Part shown: piece by piece, positions 53,644 through 61,370 of the stretch
How positions within the stretch are numbered: the first letter of the stretch is position 1
How the letters are laid out: the number at the start of each line of letters is the position of its first letter
Source of the DNA: CBDDGJ01 sp965227805
GTDB taxonomy: Bacteria > Pseudomonadota > Alphaproteobacteria > RS24
DNA: 64,000 nt
Direction of reading: 5' to 3'
Assembly (NCBI GenBank): GCA_965227805.1
Contig: CBDDGJ010000003.1
Span: 1,178,001 to 1,242,000 of the forward strand
Position numbers and translations under genes: made by a program
Notes under the pieces: model-generated
Databases searched by the model: none
Seen by the model: the letters and a program-made list of their open reading frames with translations, nothing else
What the model was told of the DNA's origin: nothing

Positions 53644-55689
53644 CTATATATGTGCAGCCATATGACTTGCCTGATAAATGGCGGCCTTGGCGTCAAGCTC
53701 GGCAGCTTTATAGGCACCGCCCACAAGCGCGGCAGTCACCCCGGCTGCTTGCAGAGCATCATAAAGCCCGGTGCGGCTTTCTTGTCCGGCACAAATAATG
53801 ACCTGATCGACCCCAAGCAATTCGGGTTTTCCGTTGAGGAGAATATGCAAGCCTGCATCATCTATGCCTATATAGTCCACGCCATTGAGCATTTTCACAC
53901 CGCGCCGTGCTAAAGTCAGCCGATGCGTCCACCCTGTGGTTTTACCTAAGCCACGCCCGACGCGGCTATCTTTGCGCTGCATCAGATAAACCTCGCGGGT
54001 CGCCCGTGCGGTTTGTGGTTCAATGCCGGTTACGCCGCCGCGTGGGTGGTTTTTGAAGTCGATTCCCCATTCTTTGGCAAAAACATCAATATCCAATGCC
54101 GCCGACACACCCGCATGGCTAATCAATTCGGCCACATCAAAGCCAATCCCGCCCGCACCCATAATCGCGACCTTTTCACCCAGAGTGACTTTGCCGCGAA
54201 TAACATCAATATAAGACACGACTTTTTCATGCATGATGCCGTCAATATCTGGCACGCGCGGGGTAATGCCCGTGGCGACAATAATATGATCGAACCCCGT
54301 CAGCATATCGGGCGTTGCATGGGTATTAAGCCGCACATCAATCTTCAGCTTAGCCAGCATACGCGTATAATAACGAATGGTCTCGTGAAACTCTTCTTTA
54401 CCGGGAATACGCTTGGCCAGATTAAATTGCCCGCCAATTTCATCGGCTGCCTCGAATAGACTTATTTTATGCCCGCGTTCTGCCGCAGTGACGGCATAGG
54501 CCAGCCCTGCAGGCCCTGCACCGATAACGGCAATATGTTTGGGGGCTTGTGTCGGTTCATAAGCAAGCATGGTTTCATGACACGCACGCGGATTAACCAG
54601 ACAAGAGGTGATTTTGCCGGCAAATGTGTGATCCAGACACGCCTGATTACACGCGATACATGTATTGATCTCATCATCGCGTCCCTGTTCTGCTTTTAGC
54701 ATAAAGTCGCTATCAGCAAGCATGGGGCGCGCCATAGATACCAAATCAGCATCGCCGCGCAGCAATACATCTTCGGCCACATGCGGCATATTGATGCGGT
54801 TTGAGGTGATACAGGGAATAGAGACCGCATCGCGCACCCTTTTTGTTACCGACGTGAAAGCCGCGCGCGGCACCATGGTCGCTATGGTCGGCACGGCGCT
54901 TTCATGCCAGGTGAAATGGGTAGAGATAATATTCACGCCTGCCTGCTCTAAAGCCTGTGAGAGCTGCACAATTTCATCCCATGACATGCCGTCTTGCAGC
55001 ATATCCATAGCAGCGATACGGAAAATAATGATAAAATCATCGCGCACCGCTTTGCGGCAGGCTTTGGTGACGTCGAGCGGAAAGCGCATCCGGTTTTCAT
55101 ATGTGCCGCCATAATCATCGGTGCGGCGATTGGTTTTTTGCACCAAAAAGGCCGAAAGCAAATAGCCTGCTGACCCGATAATCTCAATGCCATCATAGCC
55201 GGCCTGTTCCGCCATAGCGGCGCAATTTGCAAAATCATCAATTTGCTTTTGAATACCCGCTTGGTCGAGCTCATTGGGAATATGCCGTGCTATGGGAGAC
55301 TTGATTGCGCTAGGCGCAACCAAAGTCTCCGTGCCGGCAAGCGGCCCCATATGCAAAATTTGCAGACAAATTTTTACATCTGCATCAGCACCATGCACCG
55401 CCTGGGTAATGCACCTATGCTGCGCGGCGTCTTCGGGGGTTGATAATTTTGCACCAATGCCCCCTTCTTCATTAGGAGAAATACCACCGGTAATGATCAT
55501 GCCCACCCCACCTGCGGCGCGTTCTGCATAAAAGGCGGCCATGCGTTCATAGCCATTCTCAGCCTCTTCCAGCCCCGTATGCATAGACCCCATAATGGCG
55601 CGGTTTTTAATCGTCGTGAATCCTAAGTCAAGCGGTGCGAATAAATGCGGATATGTTTCATAGCCGATTTTGCTTGCGCTATTTTGCAT
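53644..55689 (-). CDS. fadH: 2,4-dienoyl-CoA reductase (NADPH), Old Yellow Enzyme family
   Basis: This 681-residue flavoprotein has an FMN-binding TIM barrel (about 1-360) starting LFAPLDLGFTTIKNRAIMGSMHTG, and the 4Fe-4S cysteine cluster C-x2-C-x3-C-x11-C in CIACNQACLDHTFAGKITSC. FAD/NADPH domains follow with VIGAGPAGLAYA and IMGAGGIGFDVAELI. The segment GLGKTTGWTHRLTL and the following GVKMLNGVDYIGIDDAGLH match E. coli FadH closely. The enzyme removes conjugated double bonds during unsaturated fatty-acid oxidation. A GGGAGC ribosome-binding site precedes the ATG, and the gene is divergent from ggt with 38 bp between starts. Confidence 0.9.
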   Translation of the reverse strand: MQNSASKIGYETYPHLFAPLDLGFTTIKNRAIMGSMHTGLEEAENGYERMAAFYAERAAGGVGMIITGGISPNEEGGIGAKLSTPEDAAQHRCITQAVHGADADVKICLQILHMGPLAGTETLVAPSAIKSPIARHIPNELDQAGIQKQIDDFANCAAMAEQAGYDGIEIIGSAGYLLSAFLVQKTNRRTDDYGGTYENRMRFPLDVTKACRKAVRDDFIIIFRIAAMDMLQDGMSWDEIVQLSQALEQAGVNIISTHFTWHESAVPTIATMVPRAAFTSVTKRVRDAVSIPCITSNRINMPHVAEDVLLRGDADLVSMARPMLADSDFMLKAEQGRDDEINTCIACNQACLDHTFAGKITSCLVNPRACHETMLAYEPTQAPKHIAVIGAGPAGLAYAVTAAERGHKISLFEAADEIGGQFNLAKRIPGKEEFHETIRYYTRMLAKLKIDVRLNTHATPDMLTGFDHIIVATGITPRVPDIDGIMHEKVVSYIDVIRGKVTLGEKVAIMGAGGIGFDVAELISHAGVSAALDIDVFAKEWGIDFKNHPRGGVTGIEPQTARATREVYLMQRKDSRVGRGLGKTTGWTHRLTLARRGVKMLNGVDYIGIDDAGLHILLNGKPELLGVDQVIICAGQESRTGLYDALQAAGVTAALVGGAYKAAELDAKAAIYQASHMAAHI

Positions 55690-55727
55690 GATATGCTCCC
55701 TTACTATTAGTGGGAGTAGTTAAACTT

Positions 55728-57488
55728 ATGCAGCCACAAAAATCAAGCGGTGTTATTCTGGCGTGCCTCATCGGTGTCTTGCTTGTTGCTGGTGCGCCCT
55801 TCATATTCATTCAGGCTGATTATATGCATTATAATTGGCGCCTGCCTGCAACAGATAAAGGCGTTTACGGCGAGTCTGCAATGGTGGTAAGCGCGCATGA
55901 GATGGCTTCTGCCATCGGGCGCGATATTTTGCAGGCCGGTGGCAATGCGTTTGATGCAGCTATCGCGGTGCATTTTGCCCTGGCGGTGGTCTATCAGCAG
56001 GCCGGCAATATTGGTGGGGGCGGTTTTATGGTATATCGCTTGGCCGACGGTGAGGCGGGTGCGTTGGATTTTCGCGAAACGGCACCGCTTGCCGCCCATG
56101 CCGATATGTATCTGGATGAACAGGGCAATGTGATTAAGGGAAAGAGCCTAACGGGCGTTTATGCAGTTGCTGTGCCGGGTGCGGTTGCCGGCATGGCAGA
56201 GATATATGATAAATTCGCCTCGCAAAACTGGGCTGAGCTTATCGCGCCATCTGTGAAATTGGCGCGCGATGGGTTTGTCTTAACCGAAAAAGCCGCCCGC
56301 ATGTTTAACCGCTATCAAACCGTGTTTGCACAGCAAAATAGATGGGCAACGCCCGTGATACATGATGCGCCATGGCAGGCGGGCGATGTGATAAAGTTCC
56401 CCGTGCTTGCCACTACCTTGCAGCGCATTGCCGCGAATGGGCGCGATGAATTTTATAAGGGTGAAACGGCGCGCGCGCTGGTAGATGAAATGCGTGCGCA
56501 AGGCGGGCTGATTACCTATGAAGATTTAGCTGCTTATCGCGCGGTGTGGCGTGAACCGATTATATTTGATTATCGCGGACATAAGCTCATCACCATGCCA
56601 CCGCCTTCAAGCGGTGGGGTTGCGCTGGTACAATTACTTAAGGGCATAGAAAAATATGATATTGCGTCTATGCGGCATAATCGTGCGGCTTATCTGCATT
56701 TACTGACCGAGCTTGAACGGCGCGTTTATGCCGATCGGGCAACGCATCTGGGTGATACGGATTTTGTATCCGTCAATATCGCGCAGCTTACCAATAATGA
56801 TTATATTACCGCGCGCATGGCGGATATTTCGCACACGCAAAAAACGGATAGCCGCACAATTAAGGCAGGGCATGTTGACTCTATTGAAAGCGTGGAGACC
56901 ACCCATATTTCGATTGTCGATAGCATGGGCAATGCGGTGGCGATAACCACGACGCTTAACGGTAATTTCGGCTCAAAGGTGGTGGTGCGCGACGGCGGCT
57001 TTTTCCTCAATAATGAAATGGATGATTTTTCAATCAAGCCCGGCCACGCCAATCAATTTGGGCTTGTGGGTGCCGATAAAAATGCCATTGCGCCACAAAA
57101 ACGCATGCTAAGCTCTATGACCCCGACCATTGTCGAAAAGGATGGCGCGCTGAAGCTGGTGGTTGGCACGCCAGGTGGCGCGACCATTATTACATCCATA
57201 TTTCAAACCCTGCTTAATATTATAGATTTTGACATGACCGCCCAGCAAGCGGTGAATGCACGTAAAAGCCACCATCAATGGCAGCCAGATATGATTTTGC
57301 TCGAGCGCGGCACACCGTCACTTTTCACCTATCTTGGCCTGAAGCGATTAGGCCATCGCCTGCATATGTGGCCGCGCTTTACCTATGAGCTCGGGCGGGT
57401 GGAAGCGATTTTGGTGCATCCAGATGGGCGGCTTGAAGGCGCTGCCGATTATACACGCGGATATGATGATCGCGCCTATGGGTTTTAG
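55728..57488 (+). CDS. ggt: Gamma-glutamyltranspeptidase
   Basis: This 586-residue N-terminal-nucleophile hydrolase cleaves gamma-glutamyl bonds, mainly of glutathione, in the periplasm. An uncleaved-looking N-terminal membrane segment (about 8-28) suggests an anchor. GGNAFDAAIAVHFALAVVYQ, GGGGFMVYRL and FRETAPLAA are in the large subunit. The nucleophile threonine is in VETTHISIVDSMGNAVAIT, after which GGFFLNNEMDDFSIKPG and RMLSSMTPTIV complete the small subunit. The start is the ATG at 55728 with GGGAG about 11 bp upstream; a GTG six codons earlier is the alternative. Confidence 0.94.
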   Translation: MQPQKSSGVILACLIGVLLVAGAPFIFIQADYMHYNWRLPATDKGVYGESAMVVSAHEMASAIGRDILQAGGNAFDAAIAVHFALAVVYQQAGNIGGGGFMVYRLADGEAGALDFRETAPLAAHADMYLDEQGNVIKGKSLTGVYAVAVPGAVAGMAEIYDKFASQNWAELIAPSVKLARDGFVLTEKAARMFNRYQTVFAQQNRWATPVIHDAPWQAGDVIKFPVLATTLQRIAANGRDEFYKGETARALVDEMRAQGGLITYEDLAAYRAVWREPIIFDYRGHKLITMPPPSSGGVALVQLLKGIEKYDIASMRHNRAAYLHLLTELERRVYADRATHLGDTDFVSVNIAQLTNNDYITARMADISHTQKTDSRTIKAGHVDSIESVETTHISIVDSMGNAVAITTTLNGNFGSKVVVRDGGFFLNNEMDDFSIKPGHANQFGLVGADKNAIAPQKRMLSSMTPTIVEKDGALKLVVGTPGGATIITSIFQTLLNIIDFDMTAQQAVNARKSHHQWQPDMILLERGTPSLFTYLGLKRLGHRLHMWPRFTYELGRVEAILVHPDGRLEGAADYTRGYDDRAYGF

Positions 57489-57538
57489 GCATAAAGTTCT
57501 GTCTTGAATTTTTATGTTAAACACGGCACATAGGAAAT

Positions 57539-58519
57539 ATGAGACCCCATACACATAATGATGCGCTTAATGTGCCTGCGCCCCAGGGCGCGGATAAGAT
57601 TGTTGTGGCCGCGCTTTATAAATTTGTCGCGCTTAAAGGGCTGGCGCAGCATCAGCAAGCGTTACGCACAATATGCAGGCGCAAGAAAATTATGGGCACA
57701 GTGTTATTGGCCAAAGAGGGTATTAACGGCACCATAAGCGCCACATATAAAGATATGCAAGCCTTAATGGACTGGTTTGGCGCGCATGCGTTGTTTCATG
57801 ATATAAAACCAAAATATAGCTTTGCGCCTGCACACATATTCTATCGTATGAAAGTGCGGCTTAAAAAAGAAATCGTGACAATGGGCGAACCCGATATAGA
57901 TCCGGCGCATTGTGTGGGGCGTTATGTGCCGCCGCAAGAGTGGGATGCGCTGATTGACGACCCGGAAACATTGGTGATTGATACGCGCAATGATTATGAA
58001 GTTGCCATTGGCACATTTGAACATGCGGTAAACCCGAACACGGCCCGCTTTCGTGATTTTCCGGCCTGGCTTGATGGCTATCTGGCACAGCTTCCTGCCG
58101 ATAAGCAGCCGAAAAATATCGCTATGTTTTGCACTGGCGGTATTCGCTGTGAAAAATCGACCTCTTATCTGGTGTCGAAGGGGTTTGAAAATATATTTCA
58201 TTTAGAGGGCGGCATTTTGAAATATCTTGAAACCCAACCCGAAGCCACCAGCAAGTGGCAGGGTGAATGTTTTGTGTTCGACCACCGTGTATCGGTAAAA
58301 CACGGGCTTGTGCCGGGCGATTATGATATGTGCCATGCCTGCCGCATGCCACTTACGGCAGAAGAAAAAAACCATGCCCAGTATCAGGCTGGCATGTCCT
58401 GCCCCAAATGCTATGGCACGCATAATGCTGCACGCGAACAGCGCTTTCGCGAACGCCAAAAACAAATCGAACTTGCGCGCGCGCGTGGCGAAAAACATAT
58501 CGGCGCGCGTGAGACGTAA
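57539..58519 (+). CDS. trhO: tRNA uridine-34 hydroxylase TrhO (rhodanese domain)
   Basis: This 326-residue protein belongs to the YceA/TrhO family, which hydroxylates uridine 34 of tRNA on the way to 5-methoxy- or carboxymethoxy-uridine. The N-terminal domain (LLAKEGINGTISATYKDM) precedes a rhodanese domain with the conserved cysteine in MFCTGGIRCEKSTSYL. A cysteine-rich C-terminal part follows (CHACRMPL, CPKCYG). It lies 50 bp after ggt. Confidence 0.93.
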   Translation: MRPHTHNDALNVPAPQGADKIVVAALYKFVALKGLAQHQQALRTICRRKKIMGTVLLAKEGINGTISATYKDMQALMDWFGAHALFHDIKPKYSFAPAHIFYRMKVRLKKEIVTMGEPDIDPAHCVGRYVPPQEWDALIDDPETLVIDTRNDYEVAIGTFEHAVNPNTARFRDFPAWLDGYLAQLPADKQPKNIAMFCTGGIRCEKSTSYLVSKGFENIFHLEGGILKYLETQPEATSKWQGECFVFDHRVSVKHGLVPGDYDMCHACRMPLTAEEKNHAQYQAGMSCPKCYGTHNAAREQRFRERQKQIELARARGEKHIGARET

Positions 58520-58577
58520 ACGGGATGTTGAAAACATATCCCCAGTGTCGTTACTGTGCTATATAATCACTTTTCCC

Positions 58578-58607
58578 TTGACATAGATATAATCTCTAGG
58601 GGATAAA
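58578..58607 (+). promoter_or_regulatory. Promoter of the small-ORF/GST/dehalogenase operon
   Basis: A perfect -35 TTGACA (58578-58583) is followed 18 bp later by GATAAA (58602-58607), 23 bp before the first start codon and just ahead of a strong GAAGGAG ribosome-binding site (58616-58622). This is the only good promoter seen before the four-gene run ending at 60245. Confidence 0.55.
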
Positions 58608-58630
58608 CTAGCTTCGAAGGAGACTTAGAT

Positions 58631-58819
58631 ATGTCTGGTAATAAATATTCTATATTTAATATGTCGAAAAGCGATCAATTAAAACGCCTTCAAGCGCGCT
58701 TTTTCTTGGGCAATGTTTTGGCACGCCTTGGCCTGTATCTAACACAAAGCGAAGTCGATGCGCTTAGAAAAGAGGCAACAAAGCCTTTTTGGTCAAAAAA
58801 ATATAAGCAATATTTTTAA
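58631..58819 (+). CDS. Small basic protein of unknown function (62 residues)
   Basis: This 62-residue protein has a strong ribosome-binding site (GAAGGAGACTTAGAT before the ATG). It is basic and predicted helical, with LKRLQARFFLGNVLARLGLYL forming an amphipathic helix and a lysine/aromatic tail (FWSKKYKQYF). I do not recognise a family. Its stop shares one base with the next small gene (TAATG). Position at the head of the GST/dehalogenase operon suggests co-expression. Confidence 0.7.
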   Translation: MSGNKYSIFNMSKSDQLKRLQARFFLGNVLARLGLYLTQSEVDALRKEATKPFWSKKYKQYF

Positions 58820-58938
58820 TGGCCGCCCCTGCTGTTCAGGCGCGTATAAGAAAACAAGGTAAACAGAGCACATATCTCATATTAGGCATAGCTGTAACAT
58901 TATTTGGCATTGCCGTAACGGCTTTTTTTTCATTATGA
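58819..58938 (+). CDS. Small single-pass membrane protein (39 residues)
   Basis: This 39-codon frame starts at the TAATG overlap with the preceding gene and ends at an ATGA overlap with the GST gene. It reads a basic N-terminus (AAPAVQARIRKQGKQS) followed by one hydrophobic segment (YLILGIAVTLFGIAVTAFFS) with the positive-inside pattern. Exact coupling at both ends is strong evidence that it is translated. No family is recognised. Confidence 0.65.
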   Translation: MAAPAVQARIRKQGKQSTYLILGIAVTLFGIAVTAFFSL

Positions 58939-59555
58939 CCAAACCGATAATTTATAGTTTTCGCCGTTGCCCCTATGCGATGCGCGCGCGTATGGCGATT
59001 GCCCATGCCGGGCGCGACGTTACGTTACGCGAGATTTTATTGCGCGATAAGCCGGCGGCCATGCTTGCGGCCTCACCCAAGGCAAGCGTGCCGGTTTTAG
59101 TCTTGCCCGATGGCACGGTGATAGATGAGAGCCTGGATATTATGCGCTGGGCTGTCGTGGATATGCCGCTTATCGCGTCTGCTGAATGGGATTTAATCGC
59201 GCTTTTTGATGACACATTCAAATATCATTTAGACCGTTATAAATATGCCAGCCGCTATGAAAATGCCGATGCCCATGCGCATCGCACAGCAGCGCATGAT
59301 ATATTGCGCGATTTGGAACCGCGCCTGCACCATAAGAGCTGGTTAAATGGCGCAGATTACGGCTTTACCGATTTAGCCATTTTGCCCTTTATTCGGCAGT
59401 TTCGTATTGCTGATATGGCATGGTTTGATGCAGAGCTTGCTTTACCACAAATCGCAAATTGGCTTTCCGGCTTTTTAGACCTGCCGTTATTTTTAGGGGT
59501 TATGCAAAAATACCCCATATGGCAAGATACGGGTGAGGAAGTAGATTTCCCGTAA
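58935..59555 (+). CDS. Glutathione S-transferase family protein
   Basis: This 206-residue protein has a thioredoxin-fold N-terminal domain with YSFRRCPYAMRARMAIAHAG (cysteine 12 at the active-site position), SPKASVPVLVLPDG (the cis-proline loop) and IDESLDIMRWA. A helical C-terminal domain follows (GFTDLAILPFIRQF). A catalytic cysteine with CPYA resembles the omega/beta classes and glutaredoxin 2. It precedes the predicted halohydrin dehalogenase by 18 bp, and a role in handling electrophiles is a reasonable inference. Confidence 0.87.
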   Translation: MTKPIIYSFRRCPYAMRARMAIAHAGRDVTLREILLRDKPAAMLAASPKASVPVLVLPDGTVIDESLDIMRWAVVDMPLIASAEWDLIALFDDTFKYHLDRYKYASRYENADAHAHRTAAHDILRDLEPRLHHKSWLNGADYGFTDLAILPFIRQFRIADMAWFDAELALPQIANWLSGFLDLPLFLGVMQKYPIWQDTGEEVDFP

Positions 59556-59573
59556 AACAGATAGGGAGGGGAT

Positions 59574-60245
59574 ATGAGTGAGTTTATGCATAAGCATGTT
59601 GTGGTTACATGTGCCGATGTTTATATGGGTGCGCCGATTGCCGCGCATTTCGAAGAGCTTGGCGCGCGCGTTACGCGCGATTTTAGCGCGCTCGTAACAC
59701 AGGCAGAAATTGACGCGCTGGTTGAAACAGCAGGCGATACGGATATTTTGATTATCAATTTAGATGAACCGCCGCACACATGTTTGGCCGATGCGATAAC
59801 AGATGAAGACTGGTTTGCGCTGGCAGATAAACTGGTGCACCCGCTTATGCGCCTGGTGCGCGGCTTTTTGCCGGCCATGAAAGCCAAACAGAGCGGAAAA
59901 ATAATTGCCGTCACCAGCGCTGCCCCTTTGCGGGGCATTGCTAAAAATAGCGCCTATTGCGCCATGCGCGGGGCACAAAATGCTTTTATCCGCGCAGTGG
60001 GGTTGGAGCTTGCGCGCGATAATGTGCAGGTAAATGCCATTGGGCAAAATTATGTGCGGAATGAAACCTATTATCCGGATAGTTTAATTGCCAATGAAAA
60101 ATTTCAGGCGCATCTAAAGGCGCAGGTGCCCACTTTACAGGTTGCTCCGGAAACCGAAACGGCGCGCTTGGCTGCCTTTTTGGCCTCGGCGCATAATACG
60201 CATATTGTCGGCCAAATTATTCCCTTTGCTGGCGGCTGGGCATAG
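59574..60245 (+). CDS. Probable halohydrin dehalogenase (SDR-related)
   Basis: This 223-residue protein has a short-chain dehydrogenase fold but carries the two motifs that define halohydrin dehalogenases. T12-x4-Y17-x-G19 (TCADVYMG) replaces the glycine-rich NAD(P) loop. S115-x12-Y128-x3-R132 replaces the usual catalytic Ser-Tyr-Lys with Ser-Tyr-Arg. The C-terminal half (NAIGQNY, AAFLASAHNTHIVGQIIPFAGGW) also resembles HheC. Such enzymes convert vicinal halohydrins to epoxides and halide without a nicotinamide cofactor, and catalyse the reverse with nucleophiles such as azide or cyanide. A strong GGGAGGGG ribosome-binding site precedes the ATG. Activity and substrate are not established; a non-catalytic SDR relative is the alternative. 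Confidence 0.8.
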   Translation: MSEFMHKHVVVTCADVYMGAPIAAHFEELGARVTRDFSALVTQAEIDALVETAGDTDILIINLDEPPHTCLADAITDEDWFALADKLVHPLMRLVRGFLPAMKAKQSGKIIAVTSAAPLRGIAKNSAYCAMRGAQNAFIRAVGLELARDNVQVNAIGQNYVRNETYYPDSLIANEKFQAHLKAQVPTLQVAPETETARLAAFLASAHNTHIVGQIIPFAGGWA

Positions 60246-60253
60246 GGCGCATA

Positions 60254-60311
60254 TATGAGGGTGAGCTGGAGGCGGCCAAGGGTGTATGGTAAGCCCTCAT
60301 AATTATTTTTA
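60254..60311 (+). terminator. Candidate terminator after the dehalogenase gene
   Basis: An 8-bp perfect inverted repeat TATGAGGG (60254-60261) and CCCTCATA (60294-60301) encloses a 32-base loop and is followed by AATTATTTTTAAG. It begins 8 bp after the dehalogenase stop. The long loop makes it an atypical intrinsic terminator. Confidence 0.45.
60268..60288 (+). repeat. Left copy of a 21-bp imperfect direct repeat
   Basis: GGAGGCGGCCAAGGGTGTAT plus G matches 61303-61323 at 18 of 21 positions. The pair brackets the structured RNA and the toxin-antitoxin genes. It overlaps the loop of the candidate terminator. Confidence 0.45.
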
Positions 60312-60332
60312 AGCGTATTGCTATTGGACATA

Positions 60333-60595
60333 TATAATTATCTCCCGGTCATAAATGTGTAATGAATCCCCACAATGGGGGTATTCTTTCCATTTGGTAA
60401 TCGGGGAGTAACAAACCGTATGTATGAAACGGCTACGACGCTTTCGGTCGTTTATACCCATCCATTCCTTACGAAATGACTGGATAAACCTGTTTTATGA
60501 CGCCGTCTCCCCGATCATAATCGGGAAAACGGCCTGTAACGGTGGCAAACCGCATACTAAGCGGTGCTGTGTCTACTAGACGAAATTAAGGGGCA
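60333..60595 (+). ncRNA. Unidentified structured RNA (promoter -10 at 60333-60338)
   Basis: This 450-bp stretch without a gene (60246-60696) holds a dense set of complementary segments after a perfect -10 TATAAT (60333-60338; no good -35). Stems seen are: 60364-60371 with 60377-60386 (2-base bulge); 60400-60408 with 60507-60515 (9 bp, ATCGGGGAG/CTCCCCGAT); 60429-60433 with 60502-60506, stacked directly on the previous 3-prime strand; 60435-60439 with 60447-60451; 60460-60464 with 60481-60485; 60549-60553 with 60561-60565; and 60571-60574 with 60578-60581. The strand CCCGAT (60510-60515) can alternatively pair with ATCGGG (60520-60525) across a CATA loop. It has no good coding frame. I could not match it to tmRNA, RNase P, SRP, 6S, group I introns or common riboswitches. 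Confidence 0.55.
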
Positions 60596-60661
60596 AAAGT
60601 CAAGTATCATAAAGTATAAGTTGCTTTTTGTTGCTAAATAGCTTATATTTATTATTAATTA

Positions 60662-60676
60662 ATAGCAATTTGCTAT
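60662..60676 (+). promoter_or_regulatory. Operator-like dyad upstream of dinJ
   Basis: ATAGCAA-t-TTGCTAT is a perfect 7-bp dyad ending 8 bp before the AAGGAG ribosome-binding site of the antitoxin gene. A related element, TTGCTA-aa-TAGC, lies about 30 bp upstream (60630-60641). Antitoxins of this family repress their own operon from such dyads, so autoregulation is the expected reading. Confidence 0.6.
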
Positions 60677-60696
60677 ACAAATTAAGGAGTATATCT

Positions 60697-60954
60697 ATGT
60701 CTAAGATAATTGTTCAAAGCCGTGTGTCCGAAGACTTAAAACAAGATGCTGAAGATATATTCGCTGCCATGGGGCTTACCATATCAGAGGCCATTCGTTT
60801 ATTTTTATATCAGACCGTAACCGAATATCAGCTTCCCTTTACGCCGGCTTTGCGTAAACCCTCGGAAGGTTTTAAGCAAGCCATGCAAGAGCTTGATAAT
60901 GGAAAAGCCGAGCATTTTGATACGATTGATGATTTTGAAGCGCGCTGGAAATAG
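60697..60954 (+). CDS. dinJ: RelB/DinJ-family antitoxin
   Basis: This 85-residue protein has an N-terminal ribbon-helix-helix (IIVQSRVSEDLKQDAEDIFAAMGLTISEAIRLFLYQTV), typical of DinJ, and a C-terminal toxin-binding tail (about 45-85) ending in DTIDDFEARWK. It should neutralise the adjacent YafQ-type toxin and bind the promoter dyad. The ATG at 60697 has AAGGAG 7 bp upstream. The toxin gene starts 6 bp after its stop. Confidence 0.93.
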   Translation: MSKIIVQSRVSEDLKQDAEDIFAAMGLTISEAIRLFLYQTVTEYQLPFTPALRKPSEGFKQAMQELDNGKAEHFDTIDDFEARWK

Positions 60955-60960
60955 GTCTTT

Positions 60961-61233
60961 ATGAGCCGTTATATTGAGCAATCGAGCCGCTTCAAAAAGC
61001 AAATGCGTCTTATGCAAAAACGCGGCAAGGATATATCAAAAATCCTTACCATTATTCGTATGATCGCCCTTAACCAACCCCTTCCCCAGCATCACCGTGA
61101 TCACCAGCTTATCGGCAATTTCAAAGGGTGCCGAGAATGTCATAGTGAAGCTGATTGGTTGTTGATTTATCGCTTGACAGCAGATGACGGGCTTGAACTT
61201 GTCGAAACCGGAACACATGCTGACTTATTTTAA
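60961..61233 (+). CDS. yafQ: YafQ-family mRNA interferase toxin
   Basis: This 90-residue RelE-superfamily ribonuclease cleaves mRNA in the ribosome. The residues needed for E. coli YafQ activity appear conserved: H48 in HRDHQL, H61 in ECHSEADW, D65 and W66, and H86 in TGTHADLF. The gene therefore looks intact. It forms a two-gene operon with the upstream antitoxin. Confidence 0.94.
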   Translation: MSRYIEQSSRFKKQMRLMQKRGKDISKILTIIRMIALNQPLPQHHRDHQLIGNFKGCRECHSEADWLLIYRLTADDGLELVETGTHADLF

Positions 61234-61302
61234 GGCAGGATTTACTCTATTTGTTACATTGGTTATGGGCTTATGTATTAAGACCTGACATAAAGGTATC
61301 TA

Positions 61303-61323
61303 GGATGCGGCCAGGGGTGCATG
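61303..61323 (+). repeat. Right copy of a 21-bp imperfect direct repeat
   Basis: GGATGCGGCCAGGGGTGCAT plus G, 18 of 21 identical to 60268-60288. It lies 69 bp after the toxin gene stop. Confidence 0.45.
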
Positions 61324-61370
61324 AGAATTTTTATAAAAACTTAAAAAAGACGATAGATCACAGAAAATAC

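Noticed and set aside
55687..55716. CTCCC/GGGAG inverted repeat between fadH and ggt
   Set aside because: The arms are simply the two ribosome-binding sites of divergent genes, which are complementary by nature.
60400..60412. GGGGAGTAA similarity to the manganese (yybP-ykoY) riboswitch start
   Set aside because: In this sequence GGGGAG is fully paired with CTCCCC 100 bases downstream and the rest of the conserved riboswitch core is missing.
60549..60565. tRNA anticodon-arm-like hairpin (5-bp stem, 7-base loop with T at the position before the anticodon)
   Set aside because: No T-arm with GTTCGAATC, no acceptor stem and no D-arm at the right distances; the anticodon would begin with A.
60333..60595. 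Resemblance to a group I intron (ACTAGACG near the 3-prime end, GGGAAAAC before it)
   Set aside because: The required P7 pairing partner (a TAGTC-type S element) and a conserved P-Q pairing are not present downstream, and there is no interrupted host gene or tRNA.
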